Shown here: positions 44,415 through 53,729 of the stretch, in pieces | Layout of the letters: each line of letters starts with the position of its first letter | Numbering within the stretch: position 1 is the first letter of the stretch | Source: an uncultured Mucilaginibacter sp. | GTDB lineage: Bacteria; Bacteroidota; Bacteroidia; Sphingobacteriales; Sphingobacteriaceae | NCBI RefSeq assembly: GCF_913773635.1 | Contig: NZ_CAJYGQ010000010.1 | Span: 186,001-250,000 of the forward strand | Length of the DNA: 64,000 nucleotides | Direction of reading: 5' to 3' | Notes under the pieces: generated by a model | Seen by the model: only the letters and a program-made list of their open reading frames with translations | Database searches by the model: none | Told to the model about the DNA's origin: nothing | Position numbers and translations under genes: made by a program

Positions 44415-46880
44415 ATGAACACAGTTTTTACAGGGGAGCACCTTTTACCGGGGCACCTTGGGCAGGCATTTGTTATCCTGTCCTTTGGCTCGGCATTGCT
44501 TGCTGCCATCAGTTACTTTTTTTCTGCAAAACAACAGTCTGATCTTTCTGATCAATCCTGGTTCCGCATAGCCCGCGTGGCATTTTTTGTAAATACCTTT
44601 TCGGTGATTGCAATTGGTTGTTGTCTGTTTTATATTATTTATAATAACTTATTTGAGTACCATTATGCATGGGCGCACTCATCACGTACGTTGCCGGTAT
44701 ACTACATTATATCCAGTTACTGGGAAGGGCAGGAAGGCAGCTTTTGGTTATGGACTTTTTGGCAAGCGTTATTAGGTAATGTTCTTATCTGGAAGGCTAA
44801 ATCATGGGAACGGCCTGTTATGGCCGTGGTAAGCTTGTCGCAGGTATTGCTAAGCTCAATGCTGATTGGTGTTGAGATGTTTGGCGAACGCATAGGCAGT
44901 TCACCATTTATTATGTTGCGCGATGCTATTGAAGCTCCAATATTCAGCAGGCCCGATTACTTGCAATATATCAAAGATGGTAATGGTTTAAATCCCTTGC
45001 TGCAAAACTACTGGATGGTTATTCACCCGCCCACTTTGTTTTTAGGCTTTGCTTCAATGATTGTTCCGTTTGCTTATGCCGTGGCAGGTTTATGGCAGCG
45101 CAGATATAAGGAATGGGTTGCTGCTGCAATTCCTTACGCTTTATTTGCGGTAATGATTTTGGGAACTGGTATCATTATGGGATCATTCTGGGCATATGAA
45201 TCGCTTAACTTTGGCGGTTTCTGGAACTGGGATCCGGTAGAAAATGCTTCGCTTATTCCATGGCTGGTTCTTATTGCGGCCGTTCACGTTTTAATTGTTT
45301 ATAAAAACACCGGACACTCATACTTCACCGCCACCCTGCTCACTATGCTAAGCTTCGTATTGGTGCTTTATGCTTCATTTTTAACACGTAGTGGTATTCT
45401 GGGCGAAACATCGGTACATGCTTTTACCGATCTTGGTATGTTTTGGCATCTTGTTATAGATGTGCTGGTGTTCCTTGGCATTATGGTGGGTTTACTCATA
45501 TGGCGTTGGAAAGATCTTCCGTTCTCGAAAAAGGAAGAAGAAACTTACTCGCGGGAATTTTGGATATTCGTTGGCTCATCATTCCTGGCGCTATCATGTT
45601 TGCAACTAGTTATTGTAACATCTTTCCCTGTTTGGAATGCCATGTTTGGGACTAAAATAGCTCCTCCGGCAAATCCTATTACGTTGTATAACATGTTTCA
45701 GGCAGGGTTTGCAGTTGTGGTTACCCTATTTTTAGGTTTTACTCAATTTTTGAAATACAAAAGAACCGAACCTGCCAAATTTTTTATTAGTACTTTGGTA
45801 TGCCTGGTAGTAGCTGCTATTATTAGTGCAATCATCATTTACATAACCGGTTTATACAAGCTTAAGGTTGTATTTATGCTCGCTATGTTTGGATCAGTTT
45901 ACGGGGTGCTAGCCAATGCGAAAATTTTGGCCGATTCACTTAAGGGTAAATTCAAATTAGCTGGTTCGGCAGTGGCTCACATTGGTTTTGCCCTATTGTT
46001 GGTTGGTGCGTTGATAGCTGCAGGTACAAGTAGGGTAGTATCAAAAAATGAAAGCGGTGTTATACAGGTGAAAGACTTTGACAAAGCCGGTGACGCGCGC
46101 GAGAATATAATGCTCTACAAAAATCAGCCGGTTAATATGGGTGGTTACAAAGTAACCTACGTTGGCGATTCACTTGTAGCACCTAACCATTACTTTTTGG
46201 TGGATTACAAAAAAGTTGATGCAACGGGTAATGTAACTGAGCACTTTGTTTTGAAACCTAATTCGCAGGCTAACGCTAAAATGGGTTTGGTTTCATCTCC
46301 TGATACAAAGCATTATCTCTTCCGCGATTTATATACTCACATAACAGCAGCGCCTATTAAGCAGGAACAAGATTTGGCTGCAGGAGCTACCGAGGTTGCG
46401 GAAGATCATGCAGGTGACGATAAAAAATACAATCCACCTGTTGTTCACGAAGTAAGTTTAGGTGACACCATCCGTTTCAGAGAAGGTTACATGGTATTGC
46501 GTAATCTTAACAAGTCTCCTAAATTGCAAAATATACCTTTAGGTAAAAATGATGTAGCAGTTGGTGCTATGCTGGATGTGTTCTCGCACGACAAAACTTA
46601 CAAGGCCGAGCCTGTATTTATGATAAAGGGAGGCAATACATTTGATTTTGCCCGCAAAGTTGACGATGCCGGTTTGAAAATCCGTTTTACTAAAATAATA
46701 CCTTCTGATAATAAATTTGAAATTACGGTATTAGAACAGCCCGAAAGCGAAAAATCATACATTGTAATGCGGGCCATTGAGTTCCCTTACATCAATTTCT
46801 TTTGGTCGGGCACCATTATAATGGTTATTGGTTTCCTGATGTCAATATTCAGAAGAAACAAAGAGCTTAAAACAATCTAA
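44415..46880 (+). CDS. ccmF: Cytochrome c assembly protein CcmF (heme lyase)
   Basis: An 821-residue inner-membrane protein with more than twelve helices. It shows SYWEGQEGSFWLWTFWQALL near 97, the tryptophan-rich heme-handling segment GGFWNWDPVENASLIPWL near 270, LTRSGILGETSVHAF near 325 and a large periplasmic domain (about 545-790) before the last helix. CcmF joins heme to the CxxCH cysteines of apocytochrome c. It is longer than classic CcmF (about 650), mainly through the C-terminal periplasmic domain. The His in VHAF and those in the loop near 645-690 are candidate heme ligands. Confidence 0.92.
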   Translation: MNTVFTGEHLLPGHLGQAFVILSFGSALLAAISYFFSAKQQSDLSDQSWFRIARVAFFVNTFSVIAIGCCLFYIIYNNLFEYHYAWAHSSRTLPVYYIISSYWEGQEGSFWLWTFWQALLGNVLIWKAKSWERPVMAVVSLSQVLLSSMLIGVEMFGERIGSSPFIMLRDAIEAPIFSRPDYLQYIKDGNGLNPLLQNYWMVIHPPTLFLGFASMIVPFAYAVAGLWQRRYKEWVAAAIPYALFAVMILGTGIIMGSFWAYESLNFGGFWNWDPVENASLIPWLVLIAAVHVLIVYKNTGHSYFTATLLTMLSFVLVLYASFLTRSGILGETSVHAFTDLGMFWHLVIDVLVFLGIMVGLLIWRWKDLPFSKKEEETYSREFWIFVGSSFLALSCLQLVIVTSFPVWNAMFGTKIAPPANPITLYNMFQAGFAVVVTLFLGFTQFLKYKRTEPAKFFISTLVCLVVAAIISAIIIYITGLYKLKVVFMLAMFGSVYGVLANAKILADSLKGKFKLAGSAVAHIGFALLLVGALIAAGTSRVVSKNESGVIQVKDFDKAGDARENIMLYKNQPVNMGGYKVTYVGDSLVAPNHYFLVDYKKVDATGNVTEHFVLKPNSQANAKMGLVSSPDTKHYLFRDLYTHITAAPIKQEQDLAAGATEVAEDHAGDDKKYNPPVVHEVSLGDTIRFREGYMVLRNLNKSPKLQNIPLGKNDVAVGAMLDVFSHDKTYKAEPVFMIKGGNTFDFARKVDDAGLKIRFTKIIPSDNKFEITVLEQPESEKSYIVMRAIEFPYINFFWSGTIIMVIGFLMSIFRRNKELKTI

Positions 46881-46900
46881 CAAAGATGGATTGAATAGAT

Positions 46901-46944
46901 CAATATTGCCGATGATGGGTTAACTATCATCGGCAATATTGTTT
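46901..46944 (+). terminator. Intrinsic terminator after ccmF
   Basis: A perfect 16-bp stem (CAATATTGCCGATGAT, 9-nt loop) followed by TTTG, 20 bp past the ccmF stop. Confidence 0.82.
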
Positions 46945-47009
46945 GTATGATATTCATAACCGTATTAAGATTTTTGATTAACAAATAGCAACAAGTAACA
47001 AATTGAATC

Positions 47010-47792
47010 ATGCGTATCACCCTCATCGGCTCAGGTAACGTAGCTACACATTTAGGTGCTGCTCTTAAAAATGCGGGCCATTACATAGTGCAGGTGTACA
47101 GTCGCAATCAGCACAATGCGAATCTTTTGGCGTATCACCTGAAAGCAGAAGCCATTGATGATTTGACGATGATTAATACCGATACAGATTTGTTTATCAT
47201 CAGTACAAGTGACAGCGTAATAGACAGTGTTGCTTCACAACTGGCAGTACATAAAAAACCTATAGTCCATACATCGGGCGCTACACCCATTGAGTCTTTG
47301 TTTAAATACACCGAACATGCCGGAGTTTTTTATCCATTGCAAACGTTCAGCAAAATAAGGGAGGTAAATTTCAGCACGGTGCCATTATGCATTGAGGGTG
47401 CATATGAAGATCTTATCGCTATGTTGAAAGAACTTGCTTATAGCATAAGTAACAACGTGAGCGAGGTAAATTCGGCGCAACGTAAAATATTGCATTTAGC
47501 GGCGGTATTTGCCTGCAACTTTCCTAACTACTTGTATAATGTTGCACAAGAACTTTTAGCCACACATCAGTTGGATTTTAATTTAATGCGCCCTCTTATT
47601 TTAGAAACCGCAGAAAAAGTGCAGGTGCAGTTACCGGCTAAAGTGCAAACCGGGCCAGCTATACGTAACGATAAAAATACGATGGATGCGCACCTTAATT
47701 TGCTGGAAGATAAGCCTGTTTCGAAAGAAATTTATGAGCTGTTAAGTCAGTGTATCATCAAAATGGGAGAGGGGCAATACAGGGTTGAGTAA
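47010..47792 (+). CDS. Rossmann-fold and DUF2520 domain oxidoreductase-like protein
   Basis: A 260-residue protein. The N-terminal Rossmann domain starts RITLIGSGNVATHLGAALK with the GxGxxA dinucleotide motif, and the C-terminal helical DUF2520 domain has HLAAVFACNFPNYLYNVAQE near 165 and TGPAIRNDKNTMDAHL near 220. It resembles pyrroline-5-carboxylate reductase and F420-dependent enzymes, but its substrate is unknown. It begins a plus-strand run of fdx, iscX, kdsC and maf; fdx starts 19 bp after its stop. Confidence 0.88.
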   Translation: MRITLIGSGNVATHLGAALKNAGHYIVQVYSRNQHNANLLAYHLKAEAIDDLTMINTDTDLFIISTSDSVIDSVASQLAVHKKPIVHTSGATPIESLFKYTEHAGVFYPLQTFSKIREVNFSTVPLCIEGAYEDLIAMLKELAYSISNNVSEVNSAQRKILHLAAVFACNFPNYLYNVAQELLATHQLDFNLMRPLILETAEKVQVQLPAKVQTGPAIRNDKNTMDAHLNLLEDKPVSKEIYELLSQCIIKMGEGQYRVE

Positions 47793-47798
47793 TTTTGT

Positions 47799-47806
47799 TA
47801 CTTTTG
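47799..47806 (+). promoter_or_regulatory. -7 promoter box directly upstream of fdx
   Basis: TACTTTTG lies 5 nt before the ATG at 47812, predicting a start at or near the first codon. No good -33 is seen. Confidence 0.5.
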
Positions 47807-47811
47807 CCAAA

Positions 47812-48144
47812 ATGGATATTTTTAAAGTTAAAATAAGCTTTGAGGAGCCCGACCACGCACCGGTTGAACTTCCGATAGCCGCAGGCGAATCTGTACTGGA
47901 TGTTTGCCTTGAGAATGGCATTGAATTACAACACAACTGTGGCGGTGTTTGCGGCTGCAGTACCTGTCATGTTTACGTAACAAAGGGTATGGATAACATA
48001 CAGGAAATTTCAGACAAAGAGGAGGACTTTATTGACCGTGCGGTTAATCCGCGCATCACCTCACGCTTAGGATGCCAGTGCGTAATTATCAATGGTGATA
48101 TAGAGGTGCTTATTCCGGATCAGTCGGCATTTATGGGTCATTAA
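47812..48144 (+). CDS. fdx: ISC-type [2Fe-2S] ferredoxin
   Basis: A 110-residue adrenodoxin-type ferredoxin. The cluster ligands are the cysteines of HNCGGVCGCSTCHV (C-x5-C-x2-C) and the fourth in the later GCQC segment near 92; RLGCQC and SDKEEDFIDRA are family features. It supplies electrons for Fe-S cluster assembly. A TTG at 47785 would add nine residues that do not belong to the family, and the promoter box lies between them, so the ATG at 47812 is used. IscX follows closely. Confidence 0.93.
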   Translation: MDIFKVKISFEEPDHAPVELPIAAGESVLDVCLENGIELQHNCGGVCGCSTCHVYVTKGMDNIQEISDKEEDFIDRAVNPRITSRLGCQCVIINGDIEVLIPDQSAFMGH

Positions 48145-48238
48145 TGGCCTTGGTATAAGCATTAATAATGCTCTACAACAGACCGATGTTGGCTTAAATG
48201 AATTGCGAATCCTTTTATATAGATTACAACATACAATA

Positions 48239-48481
48239 ATGAATAACGATAAATTTGCACTTCCAATTCATTGGAATGATTATGAAGATATTGCCATGGG
48301 GCTTTATGAAAAGTTTGGCGATGATTTTAACGAATCTAAAATTTACCGTATACGCTTTACCGATTTGCTGGAGTGGGTGTTAACTATTCCAAATTTTGCC
48401 GGCACGCGCGAAGAATCAAACGAAGGTCACCTGGAGCAAATACAATCTGCCTGGGTTTACGAATGGCGTGATAATCAATAA
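48239..48481 (+). CDS. iscX: Fe-S assembly protein IscX
   Basis: An 80-residue acidic protein with the IscX pattern PIHWNDYEDIAMGLYEKFGD, RFTDLLEWVLTI and the C-terminal QSAWVYEWRDNQ. IscX binds IscS and tunes iron delivery in cluster assembly. It is slightly longer than the E. coli protein (66) at the N-terminus. A TTG at 48203 is in frame but the ATG at 48239 fits better. It lies 94 bp after fdx; hscA is far upstream on the other strand. Confidence 0.88.
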   Translation: MNNDKFALPIHWNDYEDIAMGLYEKFGDDFNESKIYRIRFTDLLEWVLTIPNFAGTREESNEGHLEQIQSAWVYEWRDNQ

Positions 48482-48547
48482 TTTTAAGTAGGATTTATTC
48501 AACTATTTTCTTAAAATTGTTTGATTTGATATAAACTTTACAAAACA

Positions 48548-49060
48548 TTGCTTACAAAATTTAAAGACATTACCACGTTTATATTTGACGTTGATGGTGT
48601 ATTAACCGATGGGTCGGTATATGTGAACGAAGCCGGCGAACAAACGCGTTCGTTCAATATAAAAGATGGATACGCATTACAATTAGCCGTAAAATGCGGT
48701 TATAATGTATGCGCCATATCTGGCAGCCGCTCAAAAATAGCTATACATCGTTTAAGCAGTTTAGGTATTAAAGATATATTCTTAGGTTGCAGCGTAAAAA
48801 CTGACACCTTTAAGCTTTACATTAATGAGCGTGGTATTAGCCCGATGAACGTGATGTATATGGGCGATGATATACCTGATTTGGAGGTGATGAAAATGGT
48901 TGGCATGCCGGTTTGTCCGGCAGATGCCGCTGAAGAAATCAAAGAGCTTTGTGAATACATCTCTCCACTAACTGGCGGTAAAGGGTGTGCACGTGACGTT
49001 ATTGAAAAAGCATTAAAAATTCAGGGTAAATGGATGGGTGCTGAAGCTTACAGCTGGTAG
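48548..49060 (+). CDS. kdsC: KDO-8-phosphate phosphatase KdsC
   Basis: A 170-residue HAD phosphatase (class C0) that removes phosphate from KDO-8-P for lipid A-core synthesis. It has IFDVDGVLTDGSVYV with the nucleophile Asp near residue 13, CAISGSRSKIA near 57 and MGDDIPDLEVMKMVGMPVCP near 106. No ATG occurs between the preceding in-frame stop (48527) and the domain, so translation must begin at TTG 48548 or another rare start. kdsD and kdsA lie 7-9 kb downstream on the other strand. Confidence 0.93.
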   Translation: MLTKFKDITTFIFDVDGVLTDGSVYVNEAGEQTRSFNIKDGYALQLAVKCGYNVCAISGSRSKIAIHRLSSLGIKDIFLGCSVKTDTFKLYINERGISPMNVMYMGDDIPDLEVMKMVGMPVCPADAAEEIKELCEYISPLTGGKGCARDVIEKALKIQGKWMGAEAYSW

Positions 49061-49111
49061 TTCAGTTTTGAAATTAATCCATCTTCATAAACATTTCAAC
49101 TTTAAACAGTC

Positions 49112-49678
49112 ATGAGCTTACCTAAAATCATTCTGGCATCAAAATCACCACGCCGGCAGGAGTTGTTGAAGCAAATGGATGTTGATTTTGAAATTGTACT
49201 TAAAGAGGTTGACGAGTCATATCCGGAAGGGCTGACGCCTGAGGAAGTTGCCGTTTACATTGCCCGTAAAAAAGCTGAAGCTTACGATGGTACAGTCAAC
49301 AACGAGATAGTACTTACAGCAGATACTATTGTGACAATCGATAACCTTATTTTAGGCAAGCCCAATAATGAGGCTCATGCTGTTGAGATGCTTAGAGTAC
49401 TCTCAGGAAGGGTTCATAAAGTAGTAACAGGCGTTTGCATACTGCACAAAGGCAATTATAATTTATTTCATGACGTATCGGAGGTGTTTTTTCGTGAGCT
49501 TACCGAGCAGGAGATTGTAAACTACGTAAGTAAGTATAAACCCATGGATAAAGCTGGTTCATACGGTATACAGGAGTGGGTAGGCATAACAGCAATTGAG
49601 CGAATAAACGGTTCATACACAAACGTTGTTGGCCTACCTACCGAAAAGGTATACCAGCAGCTAAAACGTTTACAATAG
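49112..49678 (+). CDS. maf: Maf family nucleotide pyrophosphatase
   Basis: A 188-residue Maf/YhdE-type enzyme that hydrolyses dTTP/UTP or modified nucleotides. It shows ILASKSPRRQELLKQM at the N-terminus, VLTADTIVTIDN near 68, the catalytic-lysine region KPNNEAHAVEMLRVLSGRVH and DKAGSYGIQEW near 148. The SPRR and ADTIV motifs fit the dTTPase/UTPase subgroup. It closes the plus-strand run that begins with the DUF2520 gene. Confidence 0.93.
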   Translation: MSLPKIILASKSPRRQELLKQMDVDFEIVLKEVDESYPEGLTPEEVAVYIARKKAEAYDGTVNNEIVLTADTIVTIDNLILGKPNNEAHAVEMLRVLSGRVHKVVTGVCILHKGNYNLFHDVSEVFFRELTEQEIVNYVSKYKPMDKAGSYGIQEWVGITAIERINGSYTNVVGLPTEKVYQQLKRLQ

Positions 49679-49720
49679 TTGTTACTGCTGGTAAATTTAC
49701 AACGAGGACTAACTCCAATA

Positions 49721-50125
49721 TTATTTGATCATTACGCCAACCTTGTTTAATACAGGCAGCTTTATAAAGTTTCCATCAACAATGCTTTCGGGCAAAAAGA
49801 TGAACTTCTTGTCATATATATCTTTCCCAATATAGTAGCTTATCCAGTACTCATTGTTCAGGCCAAAAGTTTGTTCATCAATCGGTTCTATTAATGCAAA
49901 CTTTCCGGCCTCAATCAGCGGTATCATATGACGTAAGGTAGATGTCTTCACCTGCTCACCGTCTTTTTCTCCATATCCTTTTGAGGTAATCAATACATTT
50001 TCAATGGCCTGCTGCTTTAAGTTTATTATATAAACGTACCAAACCTTACTTTCAATACTCTCTTTTTCAAGCGCAACGGCTACGGCAATATCTTCAACAA
50101 TGTTTTGTGGCAAATCTTTTATCAT
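49721..50125 (-). CDS. Conserved hypothetical protein
   Basis: A 134-residue soluble protein without recognised domain. Visible stretches are LPQNIVEDIAVAVALEKE near the N-terminus, VWYVYIINLKQQAIENVLI and LNNEYWISYYIGKDIYDKKF. The open frame extends upstream into topA, but the ATG at 50125, after the topA terminator hairpin, is the plausible start. It is transcribed in the same direction as topA and ends 42 bp from the convergent maf gene. Confidence 0.7.
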   Translation of the reverse strand: MIKDLPQNIVEDIAVAVALEKESIESKVWYVYIINLKQQAIENVLITSKGYGEKDGEQVKTSTLRHMIPLIEAGKFALIEPIDEQTFGLNNEYWISYYIGKDIYDKKFIFLPESIVDGNFIKLPVLNKVGVMIK

Positions 50126-50130
50126 ATAAC

Positions 50131-50152
50131 TAAAAACGCCTGTCTCCAGGCG
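50131..50152 (-). terminator. Intrinsic terminator after topA
   Basis: On the minus strand CGCCTG-GAGA-CAGGCG is followed by TTTTTAG, 8 bp past the topA stop and just before the 134-residue hypothetical gene. Confidence 0.78.
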
Positions 50153-50159
50153 CGTTGTA

Positions 50160-52499
50160 TTATTTTTTCTTAGAAAATTTCTTTCCTGCAGGCTTCTTTG
50201 CTTTTGGATCTTTCTCCATTGCATCAGCAAGGGCTTTACACTCTTCGTAAGTAAGTTCCTTAGGCTCTTTACCTTTAGGTATTTTAACGTTTAACTTCCC
50301 AAATTCAATATACGGTCCCCAGCGTCCGTTTAAAATTTTAACATCGGAGTTTTCATCAAACGTCTTGATGAGCTTTTCGGCGTCTTTTTTACGCTTATCC
50401 TCGATAATTTCTATAGCTTGGGGTTCAGTCACGCCCATAGGGTCAACGCCTTTAGGCAACGAATAAAAAGTACTGTTGTGGCGAATGTACGGGCCAAACC
50501 TGCCAATGGCAACAGTCATGTCTTTATCTTCAAACACACCCACTTTCTTAGGAAGCTTAAACAATTCTAAAGCTTCTTCTAAAGTAATGGTTTCAATCAT
50601 TTGACCGGTCCGCAGGCTTGCGTATTGAGGTTTCTCCTCTTCATTTTCGGTATCACCAATTTGCACAAACGGACCAAAACGACCTATGCGTACTGATATC
50701 TTTTTACCGCTTTCAGGGTGTACACCTAAGTCGCGTTCGCCACGGGCTTTATCTGCCGTTTGTATAGTACTTTCAACACCTTCATGAAAAGGCGTGTAAA
50801 AGTCTTTAAGCATAGCTGTCCATTCGGTAAGTCCTTGCGCAATCTCATCAAACTGCTTTTCAACGTTTGCAGTGAAGTGGAAATCGACTATACCGTTAAA
50901 ATGCTGCACTAAAAAGTCATTCACTACGGCACCAATGTCAGTAGGGAAAAGCTTATTTTTTTCGGCACCGGTGTTTTCCGTTTTTTGTTCCTGTTTAACT
51001 GCCTTATCTTTAAGAGTGAGTACCCGGTAATTGCGGGTTTTGCCTTCGCGTTCCTCTTTGACTACATACCCACGGTTTTGCACGGTTGAGATTGTAGGCG
51101 CGTAGGTAGACGGGCGGCCAATACCTAACTCTTCAAGCTTTTTTACAAGGCTTGCCTCGGTATAACGGGCCGGCGGACGTGAATAGCGCTCGGTTGCCGT
51201 CATTTCCTGCAAAGTTAGCTGCTGGCCTTTTGTTAAAGGTGGCAGTATGGCATTATCACCATCCTGGTTGCTATCGTCATCTTCATCATTTGATTCCAGA
51301 TACACTTTTAGGAAACCATCAAACTTCATAACCTCTCCGTTGGCTACTAAACCTTCGGGCCGGGTTGATATGCCAATTTTTGCTGTTGTTTTCTCAAACT
51401 GCGCTTCACTCATTTGTGAGGCTATTGCCCTCTTCCAAATTAGTTCATACAAACGCTTTTCGGCGTTATCACCATCAATGGTATGCTCATTGAAGTAAGT
51501 AGGCCTTATAGCTTCGTGAGCTTCCTGCGCACTGGCTGACTTTGTTTTGTATTTGCGTGATTGATGGTAACGCTCGCCATAAGCGGATGTAATTTCTTGT
51601 TGAGCAGCATTCAAAGCCATTTCAGACAGGTTCACACTATCAGTACGCATATAGGTAATCTTACCCGATTCATATAGCTTTTGCGCTACAGACATGGTAC
51701 GTGATACCGAAAAGCCCAATTTACGGCTTGCTTCCTGTTGTAAGGTAGAGGTTGTAAAGGGGGCCGCAGGCGAACGTTTGGTGGGGCGGGTTTCAAGCGA
51801 ATTTACTGTAAAAGAAGCATCAATGCAGTCTTGTAAAAACTTTTCTGCCTGTGCCTGCTCCGCAAATCTTTCAGCAAGCTCAGCTTTAAAGGCGTCGCGG
51901 CCTTTACCAAATATGGCAACAATTCTAAATGCAGCTTCGGGAGTAAAACGGTTAATTTCACGCTCACGCTCTACTATTAGCCTAACGGCTACAGATTGCA
52001 CTCGTCCTGCAGATAAGGATGGCTTAACCTTTTTCCATAAAACTGGTGACAACTCAAAACCTACAAGCCTGTCTAAAACGCGGCGGGCCTGTTGTGCATT
52101 AACCAGGTTATAATCAATGGTGCGCGGGTTTTCAATAGCTCTTATAATGGCCGGCTTAGTAATCTCATGAAAAACAATACGTTTAGTTTTATCATTTTTA
52201 AGCCCAAGCGTTTCAAACAAATGCCATGAGATGGCTTCTCCCTCACGGTCTTCATCGGATGCTAGCCAAACCATCTCTGCTTCTTTAGCAAGTTTCTTTA
52301 ACTCGCTTACTACCTGCTTTTTATCGGCAGGTACCTCATATCGTTGTGCAAAGTTATTTGGTATATCAATGGCATCTTCAGACTTTACCAAATCACGGAT
52401 ATGACCGTAACTTGATTTAACCGTAAAGTCTTTACCAAGATAGCCTTCGATAGTTTTGGCTTTCGCCGGAGATTCAACAATGAGTAGATTTTTAGCCAT
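50160..52499 (-). CDS. topA: DNA topoisomerase I
   Basis: A 779-residue type IA topoisomerase that relaxes negative supercoils. The Toprim domain starts AKNLLIVESPAKAKTIEGYL with WLASDEDREGEAISWHL near 80. The catalytic Tyr is in GKITYMRTDSVNLS near 300, followed by GIGRPSTYAPTISTVQNRGY. The C-terminus has repeated Topo_C/crypt modules (RIGRFGPFVQIGD, AIGRFGPYIRHN, NGRWGPYIEFG) in place of Cys4 zinc fingers, then a Lys-rich tail. The ATG at 52499 is chosen over one 11 codons upstream because the protein begins MAKNLLIVESPAK in this family. Confidence 0.95.
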   Translation of the reverse strand: MAKNLLIVESPAKAKTIEGYLGKDFTVKSSYGHIRDLVKSEDAIDIPNNFAQRYEVPADKKQVVSELKKLAKEAEMVWLASDEDREGEAISWHLFETLGLKNDKTKRIVFHEITKPAIIRAIENPRTIDYNLVNAQQARRVLDRLVGFELSPVLWKKVKPSLSAGRVQSVAVRLIVEREREINRFTPEAAFRIVAIFGKGRDAFKAELAERFAEQAQAEKFLQDCIDASFTVNSLETRPTKRSPAAPFTTSTLQQEASRKLGFSVSRTMSVAQKLYESGKITYMRTDSVNLSEMALNAAQQEITSAYGERYHQSRKYKTKSASAQEAHEAIRPTYFNEHTIDGDNAEKRLYELIWKRAIASQMSEAQFEKTTAKIGISTRPEGLVANGEVMKFDGFLKVYLESNDEDDDSNQDGDNAILPPLTKGQQLTLQEMTATERYSRPPARYTEASLVKKLEELGIGRPSTYAPTISTVQNRGYVVKEEREGKTRNYRVLTLKDKAVKQEQKTENTGAEKNKLFPTDIGAVVNDFLVQHFNGIVDFHFTANVEKQFDEIAQGLTEWTAMLKDFYTPFHEGVESTIQTADKARGERDLGVHPESGKKISVRIGRFGPFVQIGDTENEEEKPQYASLRTGQMIETITLEEALELFKLPKKVGVFEDKDMTVAIGRFGPYIRHNSTFYSLPKGVDPMGVTEPQAIEIIEDKRKKDAEKLIKTFDENSDVKILNGRWGPYIEFGKLNVKIPKGKEPKELTYEECKALADAMEKDPKAKKPAGKKFSKKK

Positions 52500-52537
52500 T
52501 AAATGCTTTTTATTTTCTGCAAATAAACACAAAGAAT

Positions 52538-52675
52538 ATGAAACACAAATTCTCTGCTGCTATTATTTTCATAATTGCAACAGCAATTGTACACAATTGT
52601 TCGGTTTGCTTATTGAGAGGCGGGGTTGATTTCTACATTAAAAAGCCACCGCCAAGCAGGTCGCTTCCTTCATAA
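52538..52675 (+). CDS. Possible 45-residue small ORF divergent from topA
   Basis: An ATG at 52538 opens a 45-codon frame beginning MKHKFSAAIIFIIATAIV, which looks like a signal peptide or single membrane helix, followed by HNCSVC. The first two thirds lie in the topA-mnmA gap, but the last 14 codons are antisense to the mnmA 3' end. No promoter box is evident. It could be a small secreted or membrane peptide or chance; confidence is low. Confidence 0.25.
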   Translation: MKHKFSAAIIFIIATAIVHNCSVCLLRGGVDFYIKKPPPSRSLPS

Positions 52676-53721
52676 AATACAGCCGACTGACCAGGAGCAA
52701 TGCCAGAAACGTGGTGATGAAAATCAACCTTCATGTGTTCGCCCATTTGAACAATACTACTTTCTGAGCCGGCATCCTTATAGCGTATTTTGGTGACTGC
52801 CTGCAGCGGTTCGGTTATACTTTCGTATTTAACAAGATTAAGATCTCTTACCCAGGCTTCCTTGCGTTGTAACTCTTCGGCAACGCCTAACACAACCGTA
52901 TTATTATGCGGGTTTATTTGCGTAACAAACATAGGCTGCCCTAAAGCTATGCCTAAACCCTTGCGTTGACCGATGGTGTAGAACGGGTAGCCCTGGTGTT
53001 TACCAACTATAGTGCCGTCAGTTAAAATGAAGTTTCCGGGTCCAACACGTTGATCAAGGTCTTCAACTTTGTGACGCAAAAAGGCACGGTAATCATTGTC
53101 TGGTACAAAACAGATTTCATAGCTCTCGCTTTTACCGGCAAGCTCAACCTGGCCGTAATCAAGCGCCATTTGCCGTATTTCGGCTTTAGTAAAGCTTCCT
53201 AACGGAAACTTGGTACGTGCCAGATTTTCTTGCGATACACCCCAAAGCACGTATGATTGGTCTTTATTTTCGTCTCTGCCCTTTGATACCACATAACGGC
53301 CATTATCCTGCTGGCGAATGTTGGCGTAGTGCCCGGTAGCGATAAATTCACAATCTAGTTTATCAGCACGTTTAAGCAATGCTTCCCATTTGATGTGCGT
53401 GTTACAAAGTACACAAGGATTAGGGGTACGGCCGGCTAAATATTCGTCAACAAAATTGTCAATAACATAATTGCCAAACTCGTTACGTATATCTAATATG
53501 TAATGTGGAAAGCCATAACCAACGGCTAAAGCCCGTGCATCGTTAATACTATCAAGGCTGCAGCAGCCGGTTTCTTTGGAGCTGCCACCAGATGAAGCGT
53601 AGTCCCATGTTTTCATGGTAAGGCCAATAACTTCGTAGCCCTGTTCATGTAACATTATTGCTGCTACCGAACTATCAACACCACCACTCATGGCTACTAA
53701 AATTCTACCGTGCTTACTCAT
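52633..53721 (-). CDS. mnmA: tRNA-specific 2-thiouridylase MnmA
   Basis: A 362-residue enzyme that thiolates U34 of tRNA Lys, Glu and Gln. The ATP-binding PP-loop is VAMSGGVDSSVAAIML. The catalytic cysteines lie in TPNPCVLCNTHIKW near 102 and ESYEICFVPD near 200. The C-terminal beta domain includes IGQRKGLGIALGQPMFV. It has its own promoter on the minus strand. Confidence 0.95.
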   Translation of the reverse strand: MSKHGRILVAMSGGVDSSVAAIMLHEQGYEVIGLTMKTWDYASSGGSSKETGCCSLDSINDARALAVGYGFPHYILDIRNEFGNYVIDNFVDEYLAGRTPNPCVLCNTHIKWEALLKRADKLDCEFIATGHYANIRQQDNGRYVVSKGRDENKDQSYVLWGVSQENLARTKFPLGSFTKAEIRQMALDYGQVELAGKSESYEICFVPDNDYRAFLRHKVEDLDQRVGPGNFILTDGTIVGKHQGYPFYTIGQRKGLGIALGQPMFVTQINPHNNTVVLGVAEELQRKEAWVRDLNLVKYESITEPLQAVTKIRYKDAGSESSIVQMGEHMKVDFHHHVSGIAPGQSAVFYEGSDLLGGGFLM

Positions 53722-53729
53722 ATAGTTGA

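Noticed and set aside
47785-47811. Nine-codon TTG extension of the ferredoxin
   Set aside because: It spans the TACTTTTG promoter box and adds residues not typical of the family.
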